Assembly (NCBI GenBank): GCA_963763755.1
Contig: CAVXQE010000009.1
Location: 1-64,000 of the forward strand
DNA length: 64,000 nt
Source: Gaiellasilicea sp963763755
GTDB taxonomy: Bacteria > Actinomycetota > Thermoleophilia > Gaiellales > Gaiellaceae
Reading direction: 5' to 3'
In this document: positions 57,924 through 64,000 of the stretch, piece by piece
Numbering within the stretch: the stretch's first letter is position 1
Layout of the letters: every line of letters starts with the position of its first letter
Notes under the pieces: model-generated
Databases searched by the model: none
What the model was told of the DNA's origin: nothing
What the model saw: the letters and a program-made list of their open reading frames with translations, nothing else
Made by a program: the position numbers and the translations under genes

Positions 57924-59225
57924 TCACAGCGCGAGCGCGGGCTCTTCGAGCAGCTCTTTCACCGTGCGCAGGAACTCGGCGCCGTCCGCGCCGTCGACCG
58001 CCCGGTGGTCGCACGTGATCGTGATGCTCATCAGTGGCCGGATCTCGACCTGACCGTCCCGGACGACCGGCTTCTCCTCCGTCGAGCCGACGGCGAGGAT
58101 CGCGGCCTGCGGTGGATTCAGCACCGCGATGAACTGCTCGATCCCGAACATGCCGAGGTTCGAGATGGTGAACGTCCCGTCAGCGAGATCCGAGAGCTGC
58201 AGCTTGCCGTCGCGGGCGCGTCCGACGAGCTCGGCGCGATCGGCGGCGATCTCCTGGATCGTCTTCCGGTCGGCGTCGCGGATCACCGGCACGACGAGGC
58301 CGTTCGGGGCCGCGACCGCGATTCCGACGTGCGCGTACGGGAAGCGCAGGATCTTGTCGCCGGTGAAGTGCGCGTTCACCGCCGGGTGGCGTACGAGCGC
58401 CGCAGCGCAGACCTTCGTCAGCAGATCGCTGACGGTCGGCTTCGTCTCCCCTTCCTTCAGCCGCGCAACGAGCCGCTCTCGCAACTCGAGGGCGCGCGTC
58501 ATGTCGACGGAGAGGGTGAGCTGGAAGACGGGCGCCTGCCAGGCTTCGGTGAGGCGTCGCGCGATCGTCTTCCTCGTCGAGGTGAGCGCGATCTCCTCGA
58601 CCTCACCCGTTGCCGCGGCGCGCACCGCGGCCGGCGCAGCCGTCGGCTGCGCGACGACACCGCGCTCGACGTCCTCGGCGACGATCCGGCCTTCCGGCCC
58701 GCTGCCCTGGAGCTGGGCGATGTCGATTCCCTTCTCGCGTGCGAGCCGGCGCGCGAGCGGCGAGGCCTTGACGCGACCTGCCGTCGTCGCAGGGGCGTCG
58801 GCGACCGCCGCTGTCGCCGCTTCTGCGGTCGCGGCGGCAGCCTGGCGGCCGCGCTCGCGCTCGTCGTCCATCTCGTCGGCGGGCGAGCCCTCTTCCTCCG
58901 GATGCTCGTCGGGCTCGGCGGCGTCCTCGTCCTTCTCCTCGCTCGTGGCCTCGGCCGGCTGGCCGCCGTTGTCCGAGGGGACGTCCTCGCCCTCGTTGCC
59001 GATGAACGCGATCGTGCGGCCGACCTCGACCTCGCCGGAGGGGACGACGATCTTCAGCAGCACGCCGTCGGCCTCGGCCTCGACCTCCTGCGTCACCTTG
59101 TCGGTATCGAGCTCGTAGAGCGGCTCGCGCTTCTTGACCGGCTCACCCTCACCCTTGAGCCACTTGACGATCGTGCCGGACTCCATCCCCTGGCCGAGCC
59201 GCGGAAGCTTGACCTCGGTCGCCAT
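57924..59225 (-). CDS. 2-oxoacid dehydrogenase E2 (dihydrolipoamide acyltransferase)
   Basis: The gene is intact, 433 residues from ATG 59225. EVKLPRLGQGMESGTIVKWL and ELDTDKVTQEVEAEADGVLL form the lipoyl domain with lysine in D-K-V. An acidic linker (residues about 85-130) leads to the peripheral subunit-binding domain KASPLARRLAREKGIDIAQL and QGSGPEGRIVAEDV. The catalytic domain reads IARRLTEAWQAPVFQLTLSV to ITITCDHRAVDGADGAEFLR with the H-x-x-x-D-G motif. One lipoyl domain only. Substrate could be pyruvate, acetoin or branched-chain oxoacids; the sequence does not decide. Confidence 0.92.
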   Translation of the reverse strand: MATEVKLPRLGQGMESGTIVKWLKGEGEPVKKREPLYELDTDKVTQEVEAEADGVLLKIVVPSGEVEVGRTIAFIGNEGEDVPSDNGGQPAEATSEEKDEDAAEPDEHPEEEGSPADEMDDERERGRQAAAATAEAATAAVADAPATTAGRVKASPLARRLAREKGIDIAQLQGSGPEGRIVAEDVERGVVAQPTAAPAAVRAAATGEVEEIALTSTRKTIARRLTEAWQAPVFQLTLSVDMTRALELRERLVARLKEGETKPTVSDLLTKVCAAALVRHPAVNAHFTGDKILRFPYAHVGIAVAAPNGLVVPVIRDADRKTIQEIAADRAELVGRARDGKLQLSDLADGTFTISNLGMFGIEQFIAVLNPPQAAILAVGSTEEKPVVRDGQVEIRPLMSITITCDHRAVDGADGAEFLRTVKELLEEPALAL

Positions 59226-59227
59226 GA

Positions 59228-60208
59228 CTAGCTGCGTGCCACCGTTCGCTTGACCGCTTCGAGCACGTCGGCGGCGTGAGGAACGACCCATTGCTCCATC
59301 GCGGGCGCGAAGGCGAGCGGCGCGAACTTCGCTCCGACGCGCTCGATCGGCGCGTCCAGATAGTCGAAGGCGCCCTTCTGGATGACAGCGGTGAGCTCGG
59401 CGCCGAAGCCGCCGCGGGTGACCGCCTCGTGGGCGGTGACGCAGCGCGTGGTCTTCTTCACGGAGGCGACGATCGTCTCCTCGTCGAGCGGGAGGAGCGT
59501 GCGCGGGTCGACGATCTCGACCGAGATCCCTTCCTTCTCCGCGTCCTCTGCCGCCTTCAGCGCCTCCGGCACCATCCGGCCGATCGCCACCACGGTCACG
59601 TCCGAGCCCTGGCGCAGCACGCGCGCCTTGCCGAGCTCGATCGGCTCGATCTGCTCCGGCACCTCACCCTTGAGCGGGTAGAGGAGACGGTGCTCGAAGA
59701 AGATGACGGTGTTGTCGTCGTAGATCGAGCTCCAGAGGAGCCCGCGAACGTCCTCGGGCGTCGAGGGGTAGACGACCTTCAGGCCCGGCACGTGCACGAA
59801 CCACGACTCGAGCTGCTGCGCGTGCTGGGCGCCCGGGCTCCACCCGGCGCCGCCCTGCGTGCGGATCGTGAGCGGGACCTTCACCTGGCCGCCGCTCATC
59901 GTCCGGTGCTTCGCCGCCTGGTTGACGAGCTGCTCCATCGAGAGCGTCAGAAAGTCCTGGTACATGATCTCGACGACCGGGCGCATCCCCTGCATTGCGG
60001 CGCCGATACCGGTCCCCACGATCGCGATCTCCGAGATCGGCGTGTTGCGAACGCGCTGGGGGCCGAACTCCTCGAGCATCCCCTGGGTGACGCCCATCGA
60101 GCCGCCCATTTCGGCGATGTCCTCGCCCATGATGAAGACGTCGTCGTCCGTGCGCATCGCGCTCGAGAGCGCGTCGCGAACCGCTTCGCGGTAGGTGATC
60201 TCAGGCAT
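59228..60208 (-). CDS. 2-oxoacid dehydrogenase E1 beta subunit
   Basis: The gene is intact, 326 residues from ATG 60208, which overlaps the E1 alpha stop by eight bases. MPEITYREAVRDALSSAMRT, FIMGEDIAEMGGSMGVTQGM, NTPISEIAIVGTGIGAAMQG, RPVVEIMYQDFLTLSMEQLV and TIRTQGGAGWSPGAQHAQQL follow, then PGLKVVYPSTPEDVRGLLW. This fits acetoin, pyruvate or branched-chain E1 beta chains, which bind TPP with E1 alpha in a heterotetramer. EAVTRGGFGAELTAVIQKGA belongs to the C-terminal transketolase domain. Confidence 0.93.
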   Translation of the reverse strand: MPEITYREAVRDALSSAMRTDDDVFIMGEDIAEMGGSMGVTQGMLEEFGPQRVRNTPISEIAIVGTGIGAAMQGMRPVVEIMYQDFLTLSMEQLVNQAAKHRTMSGGQVKVPLTIRTQGGAGWSPGAQHAQQLESWFVHVPGLKVVYPSTPEDVRGLLWSSIYDDNTVIFFEHRLLYPLKGEVPEQIEPIELGKARVLRQGSDVTVVAIGRMVPEALKAAEDAEKEGISVEIVDPRTLLPLDEETIVASVKKTTRCVTAHEAVTRGGFGAELTAVIQKGAFDYLDAPIERVGAKFAPLAFAPAMEQWVVPHAADVLEAVKRTVARS

Positions 60209-61196
60209 AGACGTACTTGAGGGCGTCTTCGGGCTTCGGGTCGGTGCCCGCCTTCGCAAACTCGACCGACGACTCGACGATCGCGTGGGCCTCGGTGTCG
60301 AGCGCCTCGAACTCCTCGTCGGAGAGCTCGAGCTGTGCGCGCAGGAGCTCGATCGGATCCTTCGTGTTGCGAAGCTCCTCGATCTCCTCCTTCGACCGGT
60401 AGACCTGCGGGTCGCCGATGTAGTGGCCGACGAGCCGATAGGTGCGAATGTTGAGGAAGACGGGGCCCTGGCCCGAGACGGCGTACTCGCGCGCCTCGCG
60501 CGTCGCGGCGTAGACCTCCTCGACGTCCTGACCGTCGACCTCGATCGAATGCATTCCGAAGGCAACCGCGCGCTGCGAGAAGTCCTGGATCGGCGAATGC
60601 TGCGAGGTCGGCGTCGATTCCGCCCAGCCGTTCATCTCGAGCACGAAGAGCGCCGGCACCTTCCACAGCTGGGCGAGGTTGAGCGACTCGTGGAACGTGC
60701 CCGTGTTCGTGGCGCCGTCCCCGAAGAAGGCGACCGCGACGCGGGGCTGCTGGCGGAACTGGAAGGCAAGGGCGGCACCGGTGATCGCGGGGAAGCCGCC
60801 GCCGACGACGGCGTTCGCACCGAGGTTCCCGTGCTCGAGGTCGTAGAGGTGCATCGAGCCGCCGTAGCCGCCGGAGCAACCCTCCTTCTTGCCGTAGAGC
60901 TCGGCCATCACCTTGTTCACGTGCGTGCCCTTGGCGATCGTGTGGCCGTGCGCGCGGTGTGTCGAGGCGATCACGTCGTCTGGCTCGAGCGCCGCGCAGA
61001 CGCCGGTGGCCACCGCTTCCTGACCGATGCACACATGCAGGAAGCCGGGAAGCTCGCCGGCCCGGAAGCGCTCCTCCACCTTCTCCTCGAAGCGGCGGAT
61101 GAGCAGCATCTCGCGGAACAACTCTCGGAGACGTTCCTCCGAGAGCGCGTTCTCCGAGCGTGGCTTCTTCTCGACCTTCGCCATTGCGGGCTTCAT
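60201..61196 (-). CDS. 2-oxoacid dehydrogenase E1 alpha subunit
   Basis: The gene is intact, 331 residues from ATG 61196, first in the operon. REMLLIRRFEEKVEERFRAG, LPGFLHVCIGQEAVATGVCA, STHRAHGHTIAKGTHVNKVM and GYGGSMHLYDLEHGNLGANA come before the TPP-magnesium motif VAVAFFGDGATNTGTFHESL, with NLAQLWKVPALFVLEMN. The histidine-rich TPP loop and G-H-x-x-x-G resemble acetoin and pyruvate E1 alpha subunits more than long branched-chain ones. It is divergent from the gene at 61212 by only 15 bases, so both promoters must overlap coding sequence or the start region. Confidence 0.93.
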   Translation of the reverse strand: MKPAMAKVEKKPRSENALSEERLRELFREMLLIRRFEEKVEERFRAGELPGFLHVCIGQEAVATGVCAALEPDDVIASTHRAHGHTIAKGTHVNKVMAELYGKKEGCSGGYGGSMHLYDLEHGNLGANAVVGGGFPAITGAALAFQFRQQPRVAVAFFGDGATNTGTFHESLNLAQLWKVPALFVLEMNGWAESTPTSQHSPIQDFSQRAVAFGMHSIEVDGQDVEEVYAATREAREYAVSGQGPVFLNIRTYRLVGHYIGDPQVYRSKEEIEELRNTKDPIELLRAQLELSDEEFEALDTEAHAIVESSVEFAKAGTDPKPEDALKYVYA

Positions 61197-61211
61197 TATG
61201 CTGACGCCCGC

Positions 61212-61855
61212 ATGGGGCTCGTCGAGCAGTGGCGTCTGATCCGCGCGGAGTTGCCCGTGGACTGGGCGGACGCCCGTCTCGCAATCACCGTTCCGAACGC
61301 CTCGCAACGCTCACATGCGGCCGCTCTCCTCGGTCCGGCCGGGCCCGGGATCACCGGCGACGACCTGCGTGTGACGGTCAGTCGCACCGGTAGCGGGATC
61401 GGGCCCGACCAGCTGACGAAGCTGCTGGGAAAGATCGACGGGGCGCGGATCCGCGGCCGATCTCAGGCTGCTCGAGGCCGGTGAACGGAGCCGCGCGGGT
61501 GGAGGCGCCGCGCGTGGGGCTCGCAGATGCGTGGGTGCGGGCCGTCGCCGCGTTACCGCCTGATTGGAGCGACCTGTACTGCGAGCTCGAGCTGACCTCG
61601 AGCGACCACCTCCAGCGCGCGGCGCTGTTGGTCGCTCCGGTCAATCCGGCCCGCGTCCCCGACCGCAGCGCACTTCGGTTCCGGGTTGCGCACAGCTACG
61701 GCTACGGCACCTCGCCGCAGATGACGGCACGCTGCTTCGAACGCCTCGACCAGGAGGGGATCCCCGGGCAGATCACGATCCTCCACGCCCTCTCCGACAC
61801 CCACAACGTCGACACCCAGGGACCGGTCTGGCGGGTCGGAGGAAAGGCGGTTTGA
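61212..61855 (+). CDS. Unknown protein made of two diverged repeats, one frameshift
   Basis: From ATG 61212 the first half reads VEQWRLIRAELPVDWADARL, AITVPNASQRSHAAALLGPA and DDLRVTVSRTGSGIGPDQLT. A break near 61450 shifts the frame; the second half reads ADAWVRAVAALPPDWSDLYC, ELELTSSDHLQRAALLVAPV, SALRFRVAHSYGYGTSPQMT and GIPGQITILHALSDTHNVDT. Both halves share W-x-x-x-x-A-x-L-P-x-D-W, then a strand, x-x-R-A-A-x-L-x-x-P, then L-R-x-x-V, so the protein arose by duplication. I recognise no family. It starts a plus-strand run of small proteins and is followed at once by the PRC-barrel gene. Confidence 0.65.
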
Positions 61856-61856
61856 G

Positions 61857-62063
61857 ATGAGCGACGAGCCCGACCCCGTCTCCTGGCTGCTGATCGAGCG
61901 CGGCTGGAAAGTCGTGGACGCGAACGGCCAGAAGATCGGGAAGGTCGACGAGCTGCTCGGCGATGAGGAGACCGACATCTTCCACGGCCTGATCGTCGAC
62001 GGCGAAGAGATCCTCTCCGAGCGGGTCGCCGGGATCCGAGAAGGCGAGATCCGGCTGAACTAG
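61857..62063 (+). CDS. Small PRC-barrel-like protein
   Basis: ATG 61857 lies one base after the previous stop. The 68-residue protein VSWLLIERGWKVVDANGQKI, GKVDELLGDEETDIFHGLIV, DGEEILSERVAGIREGEIRL matches a PRC-barrel-like small beta fold (G-W-x-V-x-D-x-x-G-x-x-I-G-x-V), as in RimM and photosynthetic reaction-centre H subunits. Stand-alone versions are common and of unknown role. Confidence 0.7.
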   Translation: MSDEPDPVSWLLIERGWKVVDANGQKIGKVDELLGDEETDIFHGLIVDGEEILSERVAGIREGEIRLN

Positions 62064-62107
62064 CGGGTTCAGGTTTGCAACGGCCGGGCCCAGGCAACGA
62101 GAGAGTC

Positions 62108-62296
62108 ATGCCCTCGAAGAACGCCGACCTGGACACCGTTACGTCACCGCAGGCGCCGTCCGGCCCGCAGCACAGCCCACAGAAGTCGGCCAAGCGCGGC
62201 CCGAACCCGTTCGTCGTCGCCGGCGCGGCTTTCGCGGCCGGCACCGTCCTCGCGAAGGTGATCGACTGGAGGGGCCATGCCCACCCCCGTCGCTGA
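62108..62296 (+). CDS. Small protein with one membrane helix
   Basis: ATG 62108 opens a 62-residue protein: a polar, proline-rich head (NADLDTVTSPQAPSGPQHSP) and basic KSAKRGPNP, then the hydrophobic FVVAGAAFAAGTVLAKVIDW. The stop overlaps the start of the next gene by 20 bases. No family is recognised. It is probably part of the small envelope cluster that continues to YihY. Confidence 0.55.
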   Translation: MPSKNADLDTVTSPQAPSGPQHSPQKSAKRGPNPFVVAGAAFAAGTVLAKVIDWRGHAHPRR

Positions 62297-62693
62297 GACC
62301 CGGGTCGACGAGACGCCCGGCGTCGGCACTGCGGCGAAGCAGGTCGCCGAGCACGCGAGCATGCTGGCGCGGCTCGAGCTCGAGCTGGCCGGCCTCGAGC
62401 TGAAGCGGAAAGCAGGAGCGTTCCGCACCGGGGTCGGGCTGGGAGCCGGTGCCGCCGTCGTCGCCCTCTACGCTGTCGGCTTCCTCTTTGCCACTGTCGC
62501 CTTCGTGCTCGCGACCTTCCTGGACGCCTGGCTCGCGGTCCTGCTCGTCACCGTCGCACTCTTCGGGGTCGCCGCGATCCTCGGCCTGATCGCGCGTGCC
62601 CAGATCAAGCGCGCCACGCCGCCGCTGCCCGAACAGGCGATCCGCGAGGCCAAGCTGACCCAGGAGGCGCTGAAAGCCAATGGCCACCGCTAG
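62277..62693 (+). CDS. Phage holin superfamily III-like (DUF1469) membrane protein
   Basis: The gene is intact, 138 residues from ATG 62277. After TAAKQVAEHASMLARLELEL and AGLELKRKAGAFRTGVGLGA, two membrane helices follow (GAAVVALYAVGFLFATVAFV and AWLAVLLVTVALFGVAAILG), then a charged helix (PLPEQAIREAKLTQEALKAN). This is the layout of Phage_holin_3_6/DUF1469 proteins, which in free-living bacteria are not phage genes. It overlaps the DUF3618 start by 14 bases. Confidence 0.8.
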   Translation: MPTPVAETRVDETPGVGTAAKQVAEHASMLARLELELAGLELKRKAGAFRTGVGLGAGAAVVALYAVGFLFATVAFVLATFLDAWLAVLLVTVALFGVAAILGLIARAQIKRATPPLPEQAIREAKLTQEALKANGHR

Positions 62694-62928
62694 CGTCAAC
62701 GGCCGCACGTCGGACACCGTCCGCCGCGAGATCGAGGCCGAGCGCCTCCAGCTCGCGACTGCGGTCGAGCAGCTCCGCGACGGCATCGGCGAGGCGACGA
62801 ACGTCGCCGCCAAGCTTCGGTCGAGGCTGCCGGTGGTCGCCGCCGGCGCGCTCGGCGCCGGCTTCTTCCTCGCGGGTGGGGTCGGCGCGACGATGCGCTT
62901 GCTCGCCCGCAAGGGCCGCGAACGCTGA
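62680..62928 (+). CDS. DUF3618 family protein
   Basis: The gene is intact, 82 residues from ATG 62680. RTSDTVRREIEAERLQLATA, VEQLRDGIGEATNVAAKLRS is the amphipathic DUF3618 helix, followed by a membrane helix (VVAAGALGAGFFLAGGVGAT) and basic RLLARKGRER. DUF3618 proteins are nearly always next to holin-like DUF1469 genes, as here, and are of unknown function. Confidence 0.8.
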   Translation: MATASVNGRTSDTVRREIEAERLQLATAVEQLRDGIGEATNVAAKLRSRLPVVAAGALGAGFFLAGGVGATMRLLARKGRER

Positions 62929-62930
62929 GC

Positions 62931-63858
62931 TTGGCGGCGCCCTCGGTCGAGATCGGTCGTGCTCCCGCGAGTCCCTGGCGGCTCTCCGCTCGCGAGTGGG
63001 TCGACGCCTTCAAGCGCGCCTTCAAGTCGTTCCTCGCCGACGACGCGATGGGGCTCTCCGCCCAGGTCGCGTTCAGCGCGCTGCTCGCGTTCTTTCCCGC
63101 GATGGTCTTTCTGGTCGGGCTGCTCGACCTGTTCGGCGCCTATGACGCTCTGAAGGAATTCCTCGCGCCGGTTGCGCCGGGCGACGTCCTGTCGACGATC
63201 GACACGCTGCAGAAGGACACCTCGACGGGGACGTCCGTCGTGGCGTTCGTGGTCGGCGCGACGGCGGCGATCTGGGCGGCGAGCGGCGCAATGACGGCAG
63301 TGATCAAGGCAGTCAACCGCGCCTACGACCGCGTCGAGACGCGACCGTTCTGGAAGACGCGACTGATCGCGATCGTGCTCGTCGTCCTCACGGGGCTCAT
63401 GCTCGCCGGCTTGCTGCTGCTGATCGTCTTCGGCGGTCCACTCGGAACGGCGATCGCCGACAAGGCCGCACCTCGGCGGCGAGTTCGAGCTCCTGTGGAC
63501 CATCATCCGCTGGCCGATCGCCTTCGTCGCGATCCTCCTCTTCTTCGGGCTCGTCTACTACCTGGCGCCGAACGTCGATGTCCGCAGCTGGAAGTGGCTG
63601 ACACCCGGGTCGCTCGTGGGGAGCCTGATGTGGCTCGTGCTCTCGGGGCTCTTCGCCCTGTACACGAGCCTGTCCGACTCCTACTCCAGGACGTACGGCG
63701 CACTCGCGAGCGGCATCGTGCTGCTGCTGTGGCTCAACTACTCGGCGTTTGCGCTGCTCTTCGGCGGCGAGCTGAACTCGGAGCTCGAACGCCAGGCCGA
63801 GATTCGCGCGGCGGGCGGCGAGGACGCCGGCCTGATCAAGCCGAGCCGCCGGGCCTAG
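62931..63858 (+). CDS. YihY/BrkB family membrane protein, one frameshift
   Basis: TTG 62931 follows the DUF3618 stop by two bases. WVDAFKRAFKSFLADDAMGL, SAQVAFSALLAFFPAMVFLV and GLLDLFGAYDALKEFLAPVA start the family pattern; GTSVVAFVVGATAAIWAASG, AMTAVIKAVNRAYDRVETRP and FWKTRLIAIVLVVLTGLMLA continue. A break near 63465 shifts the frame to FELLWTIIRWPIAFVAILLF, YYLAPNVDVRSWKWLTPGSL, SDSYSRTYGALASGIVLLLW and LNYSAFALLFGGELNSELER. The product has six helices, about 308 residues. Once named RNase BN by mistake, the family is of unknown transport function. Confidence 0.85.
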
Positions 63859-64000
63859 GTGACCTTGACCGAGCCCTTGACGGTCGTGGGGCTCTTGTCG
63901 GAGTAGAAGCGGAGCGCCCCGGCCGAGAGCTTGACCTTCCACGTCACCGTGCTCACCCCGACGAGGCCGGACTTGCGGTTGACGCCCTTGCCGACGAGGT
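63855..64000 (-). CDS. C-terminus of a secreted cupredoxin-like protein, partial
   Basis: The gene enters from the right edge; the last 47 codons are visible, ending at TAG 63855-63857, which overlaps the YihY stop (CTAG). LVGKGVNRKSGLVGVSTVTW then KVKLSAGALRFYSDKSPTTV and KGSVKVT form the last beta strands of a cupredoxin-like fold, similar to actinobacterial plastocyanin-like proteins in which the segment would read F-x-C-D-P-H. Here the cysteine is replaced by serine (FYSDKSP) and no histidine follows, so a copper site is unlikely in this part. The family call is tentative. Confidence 0.4.
   Translation of the reverse strand, partial: LVGKGVNRKSGLVGVSTVTWKVKLSAGALRFYSDKSPTTVKGSVKVT

Noticed and set aside
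62277..62693. Prophage remnant suggested by a holin-like protein
   Set aside because: DUF1469/holin III-like proteins with DUF3618 and YihY neighbours are normal chromosomal envelope genes; no phage genes are nearby.

Overview
The window comes from a high-GC bacterial chromosome, most likely an uncultured actinobacterium of the Thermoleophilia type (Gaiellales/Solirubrobacterales). The reasons are the prfB-ftsE-ftsX-smpB cluster with tmRNA nearby, a group II truncated haemoglobin, DUF3052, DUF3618 and holin-superfamily-III-like small proteins, GTG/TTG starts with 4-bp ATGA/GTGA overlaps, and strong GC bias in third codon positions. The placement is inferred from gene families and was not tested by phylogeny. 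No rRNA, canonical tRNA, CRISPR array, transposase or integrase was recognised.

Layout. 0-24 kb: a heavily indel-broken stretch. It holds the end of an ASCH protein, a BtuF-like binding protein, a matrixin-like metalloprotease, a methyltransferase, a SHOCT membrane protein, a cysteine desulfurase / IscU-like / MnmA tRNA-thiolation module, murI, a DUF72 protein, DUF3052, an mmsA-aminotransferase operon, truncated haemoglobin, an active plus a degenerate S1 protease, a two-component cluster, and a plus-strand run of membrane and secreted proteins. 22.5-27.7 kb: a 26-bp copy of the tmRNA 3' tail, a DUF4129/MoxR/DUF58 operon, a NUDIX hydrolase and the intact tmRNA gene. 27.8-32.4 kb: a GNAT protein and a form II coxS-coxL-coxM operon. 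32.4-38.1 kb: smpB, a SemiSWEET, a Suv3-like helicase, ftsX, ftsE, prfB with a +1 programmed frameshift, and a cupredoxin. 38.2-45.9 kb: a subtilisin, secA, hpf and comF. 45.9-55.5 kb: methionine/SAM-cycle genes (ahcY, mtnA) next to a MerR-type regulator with a clear dyad operator, then sugar-nucleotide genes, an LCP cell-wall ligase and hisC. 55.5-61.2 kb: a complete 2-oxoacid dehydrogenase operon (E1a, E1b, E2, VOC, GNAT, E3) closed by an intrinsic terminator. 61.2-64 kb: a plus-strand string of small envelope proteins ending in YihY/BrkB, and the end of a minus-strand secreted protein.

How genes fit together. tmRNA and SmpB (5 kb apart) form the trans-translation system. The desulfurase, IscU-like domain and MnmA plausibly form one sulfur relay for tRNA 2-thiouridine. 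AhcY and MtnA both recycle by-products of SAM use. UDP-glucose dehydrogenase, an NDP-sugar pyrophosphorylase, a cupin isomerase-like protein and the LCP protein point to surface-glycan synthesis. FtsEX, PrfB and SmpB form a conserved housekeeping block.

Quality caveat. Many conserved genes continue across two or three reading frames, including housekeeping ones (murI, mnmA, iscS, lpd). Frame breaks are frequent in the first 24 kb and rare afterwards. They look like uncorrected sequencing indels more than real gene decay, so several entries below are composite genes spanning frame changes.
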